Shown here in pieces: positions 7,152 to 16,228 of a stretch of 24,852 nucleotides of DNA (within the stretch, counting starts at the first letter, position 1; each line of letters begins with the position of its first letter). Below the pieces are notes generated by a model that was not told the DNA's origin, searched no databases, and saw only the letters and a program-made list of their open reading frames with translations. The stretch spans positions 1 through 24,852 of the forward strand of contig JALNZQ010000010.1 in assembly GCA_023229165.1 (NCBI GenBank). The letters are read 5' to 3'. A program made the position numbers and the translations under genes. Source of the DNA: Methanothrix sp. (GTDB taxonomy: Archaea > Halobacteriota > Methanosarcinia > Methanotrichales > Methanotrichaceae).

Positions 7152-8315
7152 ATGGAACTTATCGCAAAATATCATGTAGAAACCGACCTTCCTATCCAGA
7201 AAGCGGCGGAGGCTATAGCTGCTGAGCAGTCCACCGGCACCTGGACAGCGGTGCGGGGCCAGGACAATCCCCTCGCGGCGAGGGTGATTCTGGCAGAGGG
7301 AAATGATGTTGAGATCGGATTTCCTGAGGAGCTTTTTGAGCCGGGAAACATCCCTCAGTACCTCTCTGTGGTAGCGGGAAACCTTTTCGGCCTGGGCGCT
7401 TTGGAAAAGGTGCGCCTGCAGGATGTCATCTTCCCGGAGAGTCTGCTCTCGGCGCACAAGGGTCCAAGCTTTGGCATTGAAGATGCGCGAAAAATATTGG
7501 GAGTTTATGGCCGTCCATTGGTTGGCACCATCGTCAAGCCCAAGGTGGGCTTGGACCCAGCCGGCACGGCAGCGGTGGCCGCAGCCGCCGTTCGCGGCGG
7601 ACTGGATCTGGTCAAAGACGACGAGACCCTGACCGATCAGAGCTTCTGCCCGCTCATCCCCCGTCTGGAGGCTGTCATGGGTGCCTTGGACAGAGTAGAG
7701 ACGCAGACGGGCAAGAAGGCCTTCTATGCGGTAAACGTCACCGCCGGTGCCGATAAGATCATGGAGCGGGCCGAAGCCGCGGTCGATCATGGCGCCAACA
7801 TGGTCATGATCGATGTTCTGACGGCCGGCTTCTCCGCGTTGGAGGATCTTTCCCGGCATCTAAATGTGCCCATACATGTACACAGAACCATGCATGGAGC
7901 CTTCACCAGAGACAAAGGGCACGGTATTGCCATGCTGGTCATTTCCAAGCTGGTGCGCATGACGGGTGGCACGAACTTGCATACAGGAAGCTACATGGGC
8001 AAGATGGCGCGCGAAACCCTGGAAAACGACCTCTCCCGTGATGCTCTGCGAGGGGATTGGCACGGCTACAAGAGAGTCTTCCCGGTGGCCTCGGGTGGGG
8101 TCTATCCGGCCAAGGTTCATGGAAATTTGGACGGCTACGGCATTGATTGCATCATCCAGGCAGGCGGAGGAGTGCACGGCCATCCCGACGGAACCACTGC
8201 TGGGGCAATGGCTATGGTGCAGGCGACGGATGCCTGGCTAAAGCAAATTCCCCTCAAAGAATACGCAAAAGACCACAAAGAGCTGGAAACAGCCTTGAAA
8301 TTTTGGGGACCGTAA
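7152..8315 (+). CDS. rbcL: Ribulose-1,5-bisphosphate carboxylase large chain, form III (archaeal)
   Basis: The preferred start is ATG 7152 (387 residues), preceded by GGAGTGG at good spacing; an in-frame ATG at 7101 would add 17 residues. The active-site residues I can place are all present: Glu25, Thr30, Trp31 and Asn77 of the N-domain; Lys129 and Lys131 in V-K-P-K; carbamylated Lys155 with Asp157 and Glu158 in K-D-D-E; His244 in H-R-T-M-H; His277; loop-6 Lys284; and Ser314. It should be catalytically active. The N-terminus is shorter than in typical form III enzymes of about 420-445 residues. The role would be CO2 fixation on RuBP, from either AMP salvage or a phosphoribulokinase-based reductive hexulose-phosphate pathway. 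The fbp neighbour favours a link to sugar phosphate synthesis. Confidence 0.95.
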   Translation: MELIAKYHVETDLPIQKAAEAIAAEQSTGTWTAVRGQDNPLAARVILAEGNDVEIGFPEELFEPGNIPQYLSVVAGNLFGLGALEKVRLQDVIFPESLLSAHKGPSFGIEDARKILGVYGRPLVGTIVKPKVGLDPAGTAAVAAAAVRGGLDLVKDDETLTDQSFCPLIPRLEAVMGALDRVETQTGKKAFYAVNVTAGADKIMERAEAAVDHGANMVMIDVLTAGFSALEDLSRHLNVPIHVHRTMHGAFTRDKGHGIAMLVISKLVRMTGGTNLHTGSYMGKMARETLENDLSRDALRGDWHGYKRVFPVASGGVYPAKVHGNLDGYGIDCIIQAGGGVHGHPDGTTAGAMAMVQATDAWLKQIPLKEYAKDHKELETALKFWGP

Positions 8316-8361
8316 GTGGAAAGAACATACTTAGCCCTCTCCTCAAATCAAAACCGAAGAG

Positions 8362-8369
8362 TTTATATT
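8362..8369 (+). promoter_or_regulatory. Probable TATA box of the ATP synthase operon
   Basis: TTTATATT follows an A/C-rich BRE-like stretch (AAACCGAAGA) about 110 bp before ahaH. Transcription would start near 8393, giving a leader of about 80 nt that ends in a GAGGG ribosome binding site. This is the only good promoter candidate in the 156-bp gap after RuBisCO. Confidence 0.5.
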
Positions 8370-8471
8370 GGTAGATGAGGATGGATCAGAACGTTTATCA
8401 CGAGCCAAAAGTGATGTAGCGCTGTTTGAAAAACGGAAGAGGTGTAGTGAGGGAAGAAGTAGAGGGATCAG

Positions 8472-8798
8472 ATGGCTAGAGACGATATCTTATCGAAAAT
8501 TAAATCGGCAGAGGCTGAAGCCAAGGCAGTAGTCCAGCGTGCCTTGGATGAGAAGGAAAAAAAGATAGCCGCTGCCACTACTGAAGCTGCAAACCTCGTC
8601 AAATCCGCCGAGACTGATGCACAGGATTACTTTGAAAAGAGCGTTGCCAAAGCTGATAGCGATGTGAAAGCCAAGAAGGCATCGATCGTTAGCAGCGGTG
8701 AGAAGAACGTAAGCTCAATGGGCGGCAGCGCCAGCGCAAAGCTGGACAAAGCAGTTGAATATTTGATAAAGGAGTTCATGGGGTCGTTACATGCTTAG
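8472..8798 (+). CDS. ahaH: A-type ATP synthase subunit H (peripheral stalk)
   Basis: This 108-residue protein is nearly all charged helix, rich in Ala, Lys and Glu, and ends in a hydrophobic stretch. It has the shape of subunit H, which pairs with E in the peripheral stalks of archaeal ATP synthases. It is the first gene of the operon, as in Methanosarcina (ahaHIKECFABDG). A GAGGG ribosome binding site precedes ATG 8472. The last 8 bp overlap the start of ahaI, indicating coupled translation. Identification rests on coiled-coil character and gene order. Confidence 0.85.
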   Translation: MARDDILSKIKSAEAEAKAVVQRALDEKEKKIAAATTEAANLVKSAETDAQDYFEKSVAKADSDVKAKKASIVSSGEKNVSSMGGSASAKLDKAVEYLIKEFMGSLHA

Positions 8799-10833
8799 GC
8801 CCGTAAAGATGAGTCGTGTAGTCGTCGCCGGGTCAAAGAACGTAATATCTCCAGTTGTAGAAAAGCTGCATGAGTTGTGCTTGCTCCATATTGTTAACTA
8901 TAATGGCAGCCAACCACAGTTTGAGATGGGCAAGCCCATCGGCAAAGCCAAAGAATACTCCGAGGATCTCATTAAGCTCAGATCTGTCACCAGGTACCTT
9001 GAGTTAAATAAGAAGTTTCCTGATAAGGCATATCCTGAGAGCCAGGTTCTATCGGAGATGGATAATCTTCTCAATAACGTCGGTGCAGATGTTACTGCTA
9101 CATACGAGCGCATCGTTGCCATCGACGCAGAAGTAAAGTCCAAACAGGATCAGATAAGAGCTCTGACTCCTTTGGCTGTTTTGCCGCTGCCTTTGGAATC
9201 TTACTATGGTTATGATTCTCTGGCGACCTTCGTCGGCACAGCAGCATCACCAGTTGATGCCGATGTAGCGAGGGTTTCTCCGGTAAATGAGATATATTCC
9301 GGAAGCGCCAAGAATGCAACTTTTGTAGCGGTATTTGTACCTGCAGATAAGGCCGGTGAAGTATCTTCAGTCCTTTCAGAGCATGGGTTTTCTGAGATGT
9401 CCGTACCCAGGCTGGAAGGCAATGTAGATTCGGCGATTGCTACTCTTGAAGGCAGCATCAAATCTTTGGAAGGCGAGAAAGTGCCACTCCAAAAGAAGCT
9501 TGTCGACATGAAGAAGCAGTATGAAGATCTTATGCTGGCAACGGACGAGTATCTGTCCATGCAGACTCATAAGACTGAGGCACCTCTCAGGTTTGCTGAG
9601 ACGGCCAACGCCTTCGTCATCGATGGGTATGTTCCGGCGGATCAGTTCGGCAGGCTCAAGAGCGAGCTGGAGAGCGCAGCCGGCGGCAAGCTTGAAGTTT
9701 CGTTGATTGCAGATAATGAGGCAGACGAACTTGCAGAGAAGGGCGAAGACATACCGACCCAGATGGATAATCCCAGCCTGGTCAAGCCTTACGAACTGGT
9801 AACAAGGATGTTCGCCATTCCCGAGTATAAGGAGTTCGATCCGTCATTGCTGATATTCGTATTCTTCCCAATCATGTTCGGCATGATTCTGGGGGACATC
9901 GGCTATGGCGTCATGGCGTTTCTGACCATGGTGCTTCTGAAGAAGAAGTTCAAAACTCCAGGCTGGCAGCAGTTGATCAACGTTGTTCTGATCTCCAGCG
10001 TGTGGGCCGTCATATTCGGCATATTCTTCGGCGAGATCTTTGGTCCGCTCGGTTTGTGGAGCAAGGTCATGGGACATTTGCCTGAACACGAGATCGAGGC
10101 TGTAAAAGCGGCAGGTCTCTATTTCGGCGAAGGTGTTTTCGGCTCGCTGGGAAGGATCGGATTTTGGCCGGGAATTGATATTTTCCCGCTGGATCGGCTG
10201 GCAAGTAATGCTGTTTTGTTGTTGATCGGTACTAGCGTCATCATAGGCATTATTCACTGCAGCGTTGGTTCAATCTTGGGAATCAAGACGGAGCTGGCCT
10301 ACGGCGAGAAGAAGCATGCCTATTTCGAGAAACTTCCTGTGTTGCTCATTCAGGTATTCTTTGGGTTGCTTGTGCTTGGGCTCGTCATAGGTCAGATGAT
10401 GCTGGTAATTGCAAGTGCTATCGTAATTGTAGTCGCCATGGTGATGCTGGTAATGGGACCGGAAGGGCCCATGGGTCTTGCTCACATGCCATTCTATGTG
10501 AGCAACCTGATATCCTATCTTAGGTTATTGGCCATCGGCTTGGCTTCAGTAGGCTTGGCATTCGCTGCCAATCAGTTGGCCTTCTATGTAGTCATGCCCA
10601 TGCTGAGCGGTGGAGCGACGAATAGCGCTGAGTTCACGATACCTGCGATCATCGCGGGTCTTGTGGTATTATTCGCAGTTCACTTCATCAACTTCCTGCT
10701 GGGAATTCTCTCTCCCTTCATGCATCCTCTCAGGTTGCATTATGTGGAGATGTTCACGAAGTTCTACAGCAATCACGGCGGTGGAGTGGAGTACAGTCCC
10801 TTCGGACATGTCCGGAGGTTCCTGAAAGCATGA
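8791..10833 (+). CDS. ahaI: A-type ATP synthase subunit I (membrane subunit a)
   Basis: The 680-residue protein has a soluble, coiled-coil-rich N-terminal half (to about 345) and a C-terminal membrane half with about eight helices. The family hallmark F-P-I-M-F-G-M-I-L-G-D-I-G-Y-G begins the membrane part. The essential channel arginine is in S-Y-L-R-L-L-A-I-G-L-A (Arg578). Subunit I forms the ion half-channels against the proteolipid ring and binds the stalks with its N-terminal arm. The length is normal for the family. The gene overlaps ahaH by 8 bp. Confidence 0.95.
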   Translation: MLRPVKMSRVVVAGSKNVISPVVEKLHELCLLHIVNYNGSQPQFEMGKPIGKAKEYSEDLIKLRSVTRYLELNKKFPDKAYPESQVLSEMDNLLNNVGADVTATYERIVAIDAEVKSKQDQIRALTPLAVLPLPLESYYGYDSLATFVGTAASPVDADVARVSPVNEIYSGSAKNATFVAVFVPADKAGEVSSVLSEHGFSEMSVPRLEGNVDSAIATLEGSIKSLEGEKVPLQKKLVDMKKQYEDLMLATDEYLSMQTHKTEAPLRFAETANAFVIDGYVPADQFGRLKSELESAAGGKLEVSLIADNEADELAEKGEDIPTQMDNPSLVKPYELVTRMFAIPEYKEFDPSLLIFVFFPIMFGMILGDIGYGVMAFLTMVLLKKKFKTPGWQQLINVVLISSVWAVIFGIFFGEIFGPLGLWSKVMGHLPEHEIEAVKAAGLYFGEGVFGSLGRIGFWPGIDIFPLDRLASNAVLLLIGTSVIIGIIHCSVGSILGIKTELAYGEKKHAYFEKLPVLLIQVFFGLLVLGLVIGQMMLVIASAIVIVVAMVMLVMGPEGPMGLAHMPFYVSNLISYLRLLAIGLASVGLAFAANQLAFYVVMPMLSGGATNSAEFTIPAIIAGLVVLFAVHFINFLLGILSPFMHPLRLHYVEMFTKFYSNHGGGVEYSPFGHVRRFLKA

Positions 10834-10850
10834 ATTCGATAGAACGAATT
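10833..10850 (+). repeat. Perfect hairpin between ahaI and ahaK
   Basis: AATTCG (10833-10838) and CGAATT (10845-10850) form a perfect 6-bp inverted repeat with a 6-nt loop, just after the ahaI stop and about 50 bp before ahaK. An RNA hairpin here could set mRNA processing or stability ahead of the proteolipid gene, whose product is needed in many copies. That function is a guess; the inverted repeat is plain. Confidence 0.5.
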
Positions 10851-10900
10851 GAAAGATCGAATGCAAATCGTAATATTCATATAAAGGAGGATTGAGGAAA

Positions 10901-11167
10901 ATGGCAGTTGTAGCAGATGCAGGAACGTTGTATGGATTGTTGGCTGTCGGCGCAGGCTTGGCTACTGGATTAGCAGGCATTGGTGCTGGTATGGGTGAGC
11001 AGGGTATCGGCGCAGCAGTAGTTGGCGTCGTTGCAGAGGAGCCCGGATTTCTGGGCAAGGGTCTTTTCCTTATGCTTCTGCCCGAGACACTGATCATCTT
11101 CGGTCTCGCAGTATCGCTGATTCTGATGTTCGCCTGGACACCCTTCTCTGGCATCGTGACACCCTAA
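10901..11167 (+). CDS. ahaK: A-type ATP synthase subunit K (proteolipid, c ring)
   Basis: This 88-residue protein is one hairpin of two membrane helices. The first is a glycine-rich G-A-G-L-A-T-G-L-A-G-I-G-A-G helix, and the second carries the ion-binding glutamate in L-L-P-E-T (Glu62). Size and sequence match the 8-kDa methanogen proteolipid. Gln34 in the first helix and Thr63 next to Glu62 resemble Na+-coordinating residues in known Na+ c rings, so Na+ use is possible but not shown. ATG 10901 is chosen because a strong AAAGGAGG (10883-10890) precedes it, the best ribosome binding site in the operon, as expected for a high-copy subunit. Confidence 0.95.
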   Translation: MAVVADAGTLYGLLAVGAGLATGLAGIGAGMGEQGIGAAVVGVVAEEPGFLGKGLFLMLLPETLIIFGLAVSLILMFAWTPFSGIVTP

Positions 11168-11197
11168 GCAAGCCAATTACAAGGAGTGTAAGAGGCA

Positions 11198-11746
11198 ATG
11201 GCACTAGATGCAGTGGTTGAGTCAGTCCTGGCAACAAGCAAGGAAAAGGTCGCTCAGATAACCAGTGAAGCCGACCAAGAGGTTGCAAGGCTACTCAATG
11301 AAGCTAGGGAACGTGCCGCCGAGATAAAGTCCAGAAAGGAAGCGGAGGTTGGACACACGGTTGAGGCTATAGAGCGCAGGGAGATCTCCAGCGCCAATCT
11401 CGAGGTCAAGAGAGCGGAGCTGAATGTTCACAAGGATCTCCTTGAGCAGGCTAGGGCGAAGCTGCTTGAGAAGCTGCAGAATCTTCCCAAGAAGGATAAC
11501 GAAGCCATGCTCAAAAAGCTGCTCGAGCCTCACAATCTCAAGGAAATGAAGGTCTTCTCCAACAAGAGAGATGAGGCCTTCATCTCCTCTCTCGCCTCAA
11601 ATTACGGCGGGAACCTGGACATCATAGGCGGCGCTGTGGTTGAGAGCAGTGATGGAGCTCTGCGTTACGATTTAACCTACGAAACTCTTGCGCGTGAGGT
11701 CTTTAATAACCGCATGAAAGAGGTTTCCAGGATCTTATTCGGGTGA
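11198..11746 (+). CDS. ahaE: A-type ATP synthase subunit E (peripheral stalk)
   Basis: The 182-residue protein has a long charged helix (about 1-100) followed by a globular C-terminal domain with the G-G-x-x-I-x-G-G-A-V-V-E-S-S-D-G motif seen in V/A-ATPase E subunits. It would pair with H to form the stator between the A3B3 head and subunit I. An AAGGAG ribosome binding site lies upstream. It is in the family's usual place between K and C. Confidence 0.93.
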   Translation: MALDAVVESVLATSKEKVAQITSEADQEVARLLNEARERAAEIKSRKEAEVGHTVEAIERREISSANLEVKRAELNVHKDLLEQARAKLLEKLQNLPKKDNEAMLKKLLEPHNLKEMKVFSNKRDEAFISSLASNYGGNLDIIGGAVVESSDGALRYDLTYETLAREVFNNRMKEVSRILFG

Positions 11747-11751
11747 GGACG

Positions 11752-12801
11752 ATGCCTGTACTACGTTTGCCGAAGTTCGGTTCACCGGTGAAGTACGCTT
11801 ACATCACGGGCAGAGTCCGGGCATTGAAGACGAAGCTCGTCCCGGCAGAGATGTATGCCAGGATGATGAACATGGATATGTCTGAGATCGCCCGCTACCT
11901 GGAAGAGACTCAGTATAAGGATGAGATCGACGCGCTATCCAAGGACTACTCCGGTGTGGAGCTCATTGAGCACGCCACTTTTGCCAATATGGCAAAGACC
12001 TTCAGGAAGCTCGAGGAGGTCTCAATAGACGAGCCTTCGTTCCTGATTCTGGAGTACCTGCGGCGCTGGGATGTATGGAACATCAAGACCCTCCTGCGTG
12101 GTAAGTTCTACGGGGCCACCGACACCGAGATAGTGAAGCATCTCGTGCCCGCCGGTGAGTTATCATCAGAGCGCCTCAATGAGCTGGCCAAAAAGGACTC
12201 CATAACCGACATCATATCGGCCTTTGATGGGACCGACTATTCCAGCGCACTGGCACAATACGACGGCAAGAATTTGGCATCGTTGGAGAACGCCCTAGAC
12301 AAGCTCTATTACTTCAGAATGGAGCGGGCTGTGGGCGGCACTCTATCTGTGGGCGGAGGCCTGCTGCTCAAGTATGTCCGAAGAGAGGTCGATATAAGAA
12401 ATTTGATCACCCTCTTCAGGATGAACAAGGCAGGTATCGATGCAGCCGTGATACAAGAGAACCTCATCCCTGGGGGGAAATTGCACGATGAGCTGAGCCG
12501 CATGGCCGGTCAGCCTTTCGGCGAGTTCCTGCGCGCGCTTGAAGGATATCCCTTCTGGTCCTCCATCTCTGACATCGCATCTGTAGATCTGGATGCAGTT
12601 AGCAGAATCGAGGCCAGGTTAAGGGCGTATCTCATCCGGTATGCGTGGGCTCTTTCAAACTATCATCCGTTATCTATCTTGCCGGTGCTCGGCTATATGG
12701 TGAGCAAAGAGACCGAAGTTTCCAACATCAGGAAGATTGTGAGAGGAAAAGAAGCCGGACTTCCTGCCGAACTCGTTGAGGAGCAAGTGGTGGTGGCCTA
12801 A
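11752..12801 (+). CDS. ahaC: A-type ATP synthase subunit C (central stalk cap)
   Basis: About 349 residues of helical protein with the Y-A-Y-I-T-G-R-V-R-A-L-K-T-K-L segment near the N-terminus, and W-D-V-W-N-I-K-T-L-L-R-G-K in the middle. Both are typical of V/A-ATPase subunit C/d. It links the rotor stalk (D and F) to the K ring. A GTG at 11743 overlaps the ahaE stop and would add three residues; ATG 11752 is preferred, though the GGTGAGG before it is closer than usual. Confidence 0.93.
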   Translation: MPVLRLPKFGSPVKYAYITGRVRALKTKLVPAEMYARMMNMDMSEIARYLEETQYKDEIDALSKDYSGVELIEHATFANMAKTFRKLEEVSIDEPSFLILEYLRRWDVWNIKTLLRGKFYGATDTEIVKHLVPAGELSSERLNELAKKDSITDIISAFDGTDYSSALAQYDGKNLASLENALDKLYYFRMERAVGGTLSVGGGLLLKYVRREVDIRNLITLFRMNKAGIDAAVIQENLIPGGKLHDELSRMAGQPFGEFLRALEGYPFWSSISDIASVDLDAVSRIEARLRAYLIRYAWALSNYHPLSILPVLGYMVSKETEVSNIRKIVRGKEAGLPAELVEEQVVVA

Positions 12802-12802
12802 A

Positions 12803-13102
12803 ATGGAGATTGCCTTTGTAGGAGGGAGCGAGAGCGTCCTCGGGTTCAATCTGGCAGGTGTAAAGAAATCTTATGCGGCCAACACCGAAGAGGAGATGGT
12901 CTCAAAGATTGGTGAGGTCATGGCTGATTCCAGTGTGGGAATTTTGGTGTTGAAGCAATCGGATTATAACAAGCTGCCCAAGAGACTCCAAGAGCAGCTC
13001 TCCGATTCTATCAAACCTACCATGATTGCCATCGGAACCGAGCAGAGCACAGAGATGAGAGAGAAGATTAAAAGGGCAATAGGTGTTGATTTATGGAAGT
13101 AG
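12803..13102 (+). CDS. ahaF: A-type ATP synthase subunit F (central stalk)
   Basis: The 99-residue protein starts M-E-I-A-F-V-G-G-S-E-S-V-L-G-F-N-L-A-G-V. This is the classical subunit F N-terminus, a CheY-like small domain. F binds D in the rotating shaft and is thought to modulate ATP hydrolysis. The ATG at 12803 begins one base after the ahaC stop. The end overlaps ahaA by 10 bp. Confidence 0.94.
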   Translation: MEIAFVGGSESVLGFNLAGVKKSYAANTEEEMVSKIGEVMADSSVGILVLKQSDYNKLPKRLQEQLSDSIKPTMIAIGTEQSTEMREKIKRAIGVDLWK

Positions 13103-14823
13103 GGAAAATATCGCGAGTCGCCGGACCACTAGTTCAGGCTACGGGCCTGAAGGCTTCCATGTACGACCTAGTCTTGGTCGGCGAGGAAGGCCTGATGAGT
13201 GAAGTCATCGGCATTTCCGGCAATAAACATATCATTCAGGTGTACGAGGATACGGGCGGCGTGCGGCCCGGCGAGCCCGTCAAGGAGACAGGAGCTCCGC
13301 TCGTAGCACAACTGGGTCCCGGCATTCTGACCCAAATTTACGACGGTATCCAAAGGCCACTACCCATGCTTGCGGCTGCCTCTGGAGACTTCATCAGCAG
13401 AGGTCTGTTCGTAGATGGCATCGACCACAAGAAGAAGTGGGAGTTCAAGCCTGTTGTAAAGAAGGGCGATGCAGTCAAGCCCGGTCAGTCCATCGGCGAG
13501 GTTCAGGAGCAACTGCTTATCAAGCATAAGATCATGGTTCCCCCCAACCTTAAGGGCGGCGTCATCAAGGAGATTTACTCTGGAAATTTCAACGTCGACG
13601 AGACCATAGCTGTCTTAGATGACGGAACCAAGCTCACCATGATGCACAAGTGGCCGGTAAGAAGAGCCCGACCTGTGACAAAAAAACTGGCACCCACCAT
13701 TCCCCTGAGGACTGGGCAGAGGGTTATAGACGGATTCTTCTCCCTGGCCAAGGGCGGCACGGCAGCCATTCCTGGCGGATTTGGTACCGGAAAGACGGTT
13801 ATGCAGCAGACCTTGTCCAAGTGGGCAGATGTCGACATTGTGGTTTATGTGGGATGCGGCGAGCGCGGCAATGAGATGGCCGATCTGCTACATGAGTTCC
13901 CAGAGCTGCAAGACCCAAGGACCGGCAGGCCCCTAATGGAGAGGTCCATCGTTTATGCCAATACCTCCAATATGCCTGTGGCTGCTCGTGAGGCTTCAGT
14001 TTACACAGGAATGACCACGTCAGAGTACTACAGAGATATGGGCTACGACGTCCTGATGACTGCTGACTCCACCTCTCGCTGGGCAGAGGCCATGAGAGAG
14101 ATGGGCTCGCGTCTGGAAGAGATGCCTGGTGAGGAAGGCTATCCCGCATACCTGGGTGCTCGACTTGCCGACTTCTACGAGCGTGCCGGACGTGCCGAGG
14201 TCTTAAACGGCGGTCAGGGTTCAGTTAGTATCGTAGGTGCCGTGTCCCCGCCCGGCGGAGACTTCACCGAGCCCGTTACTCAGAACACACTGAGAATGGT
14301 CAAGGTATTCTGGGCACTGGACTCTAAACTGACACAGCGCAGGCATTTCCCGTCCATCAACTGGCTGGATTCCTACTCGTTGTATGACCTGGACCTCGAG
14401 CCCTGGTTCGTACAAAACGTCAGCCCCGACTGGAACAAGAACAAGAGACGCGCCATGGCCATACTGCAGGAGAACGCCGAGCTGGAAGAGATCGTGATGC
14501 TCGTGGGATCTGATGCCCTGCCTGAGGATCAGCAGGTCACACTGGAAGTCGCAAGGATGATCATCAACTTCTGGCTGGCACAGAGCGCATTCCATCCGGT
14601 GGATACATTCTCACCGTACAAGAAGCAGTTCGACCTCTTGGCTTCTATCCTGAAGTACAGGGACTACGCCTTCGAGGCAGTCCAGAAGGGCATACCCGTG
14701 GCGCAGATCACATCTGTTCCATCCAAGGATGCTCTAGCTAAGGTACGACTGGAAGCTGAGTATGAGCCCATTCTGGCAAAGGTTCTGGCTCAGATGGACA
14801 CCGAGTTTAAGGCGCTGAAGTGA
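13093..14823 (+). CDS. ahaA: A-type ATP synthase catalytic subunit A
   Basis: The 576-residue protein is full length for the family. The P-loop is G-G-F-G-T-G-K-T (residues 228-235), and the catalytic glutamate region reads V-G-C-G-E-R-G-N-E-M. The non-homologous insertion typical of A subunits lies at about 115-190. The family signature around P-A-Y-L-G-A-R-L-A-D-F-Y-E-R-A-G-R follows. It forms the ATP-making sites of the A3B3 head. The start lies within the last codons of ahaF. Confidence 0.98.
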   Translation: MEVGKISRVAGPLVQATGLKASMYDLVLVGEEGLMSEVIGISGNKHIIQVYEDTGGVRPGEPVKETGAPLVAQLGPGILTQIYDGIQRPLPMLAAASGDFISRGLFVDGIDHKKKWEFKPVVKKGDAVKPGQSIGEVQEQLLIKHKIMVPPNLKGGVIKEIYSGNFNVDETIAVLDDGTKLTMMHKWPVRRARPVTKKLAPTIPLRTGQRVIDGFFSLAKGGTAAIPGGFGTGKTVMQQTLSKWADVDIVVYVGCGERGNEMADLLHEFPELQDPRTGRPLMERSIVYANTSNMPVAAREASVYTGMTTSEYYRDMGYDVLMTADSTSRWAEAMREMGSRLEEMPGEEGYPAYLGARLADFYERAGRAEVLNGGQGSVSIVGAVSPPGGDFTEPVTQNTLRMVKVFWALDSKLTQRRHFPSINWLDSYSLYDLDLEPWFVQNVSPDWNKNKRRAMAILQENAELEEIVMLVGSDALPEDQQVTLEVARMIINFWLAQSAFHPVDTFSPYKKQFDLLASILKYRDYAFEAVQKGIPVAQITSVPSKDALAKVRLEAEYEPILAKVLAQMDTEFKALK

Positions 14824-14835
14824 GGAGGGTTCAAA

Positions 14836-16224
14836 ATGACAAAGGAATACAAGACTATTACTGAGATCTCCGGACCACTCATCTTCGTAGAGAAGACAGA
14901 GCCAGTGGGCTACATGGAGCTCGTCGAGATCAGGACGGGCGGAGAGCTGAAGAGGGGGCAGGTGCTGGATTCCTCTGATGAGATCGTAGTCGTTCAGATC
15001 TTCGAGGGAACGGGCGGTCTGTCCAAGGATAGCGCAGTCAGTTTCACCGGAGACGTCATCAAGATGCCACTGTCTCCCGGCATCGTGGGACGCGTTCTGT
15101 CCGGGTCCGGAAAGCCCAGAGACGGCGGCCCGGAAATCGTGCCTGATGTACTGAGAGATATCGCAGGAGCTGCCATCAACCCAGCTTCCCGTGAGAAGCC
15201 ACGCGCTTTCATCCAGACCGGCATCTCTACCATCGATGGCACAAACACCCTGGTGCGCGGCCAGAAGCTGCCCATTTTCTCCGGTGCTGGTCTGCCTCAT
15301 AACGACCTAGCTCTGCAGATTGCCAGGCAAGCCAAGGCTCTCGGCGAAGCCGAGTCGTTCGCAGTTATCTTCTGCGCCATGGGCATCACCAACGAAGAGG
15401 CTCAGCACTTCCTGGCCGACTTCGAGAGGACGGGAGCCCTGGAGAGAGCTGTCGTGTTCCTCAACCTGGCCGACGACCCGGCTGTAGAGAGGATTCTGAC
15501 ACCCAGGCTGGGCCTGACCACTGCCGAGTATCTGGCATTCGATCTGGACATGCACGTGCTCATCATCTACACGGACATGACCAACTACTGTGAGTCGCTC
15601 CGACAGATGGGCGCAGCTCGTGAAGAGGTGCCCGGACGGCGTGGTTATCCGGGATACATGTACACCGACCTGGCATGCCAGTACGAGAGGGCAGGAATCA
15701 TCAGGGGCAAGAAGGGCTCCATCACTCAGTTCCCCATCTTGACCATGCCCGGCGATGATATCACTCACCCCATCCCGGATCTGTCCGGATACATTACCGA
15801 GGGTCAGATCATCGTCTCCAGGGAGTTGCACAGAAAGGGCATTTATCCGCCCATCGATATTCGCCCCTCTCTTTCCCGGCTTATGAACTCCGGTATCGGT
15901 AAGGGCCATACTCGCGAGGATCACAGAGCAGTATCGGATCAGCTCTATGCTTATTATGCAGAGGGCAACGATCTGCGCGGTCTCGCTGCCATCGTCGGCA
16001 AAGAGGCTCTATCAGAACGCGATAAATTAGTCCTGGAGTTCGCAGATAAGTTTGAGAAGAGATTCGTCAACCAGGGCAGAGATGAAGACAGGTCTATCTT
16101 CGAGACCCTCCAGATCGGATGGGATCTCCTGGCGGATCTGCCGGAAGCAATGCTCACCAGGATTGACGATAAATACATCAAGGTTTACCACCCCAAGTAC
16201 GCAGCAAGCGCAGCGAAGAAGTGA
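14836..16224 (+). CDS. ahaB: A-type ATP synthase regulatory subunit B
   Basis: The 462-residue protein is homologous to subunit A but without a working P-loop: the corresponding place reads S-G-A-G-L-P-H-N (residues 149-156), as in all B subunits. It has the B-type E-V-P-G-R-R-G-Y-P-G-Y-M-Y-T-D-L region. It alternates with A in the head and gives non-catalytic nucleotide sites. A GAGGAGGG ribosome binding site lies in the 12-bp gap after ahaA. Confidence 0.98.
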   Translation: MTKEYKTITEISGPLIFVEKTEPVGYMELVEIRTGGELKRGQVLDSSDEIVVVQIFEGTGGLSKDSAVSFTGDVIKMPLSPGIVGRVLSGSGKPRDGGPEIVPDVLRDIAGAAINPASREKPRAFIQTGISTIDGTNTLVRGQKLPIFSGAGLPHNDLALQIARQAKALGEAESFAVIFCAMGITNEEAQHFLADFERTGALERAVVFLNLADDPAVERILTPRLGLTTAEYLAFDLDMHVLIIYTDMTNYCESLRQMGAAREEVPGRRGYPGYMYTDLACQYERAGIIRGKKGSITQFPILTMPGDDITHPIPDLSGYITEGQIIVSRELHRKGIYPPIDIRPSLSRLMNSGIGKGHTREDHRAVSDQLYAYYAEGNDLRGLAAIVGKEALSERDKLVLEFADKFEKRFVNQGRDEDRSIFETLQIGWDLLADLPEAMLTRIDDKYIKVYHPKYAASAAKK

Positions 16225-16228
16225 GACC

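Noticed and set aside
7029..7859. Minus-strand open frame opposite RuBisCO (276 codons)
   Set aside because: It is a shadow of a gene with all active-site residues intact; no independent start signal or domain.
8375..8419. Possible 14-codon leader peptide before ahaH
   Set aside because: The predicted transcription start (about 8393) lies inside it, and it shows no attenuator-like residues.
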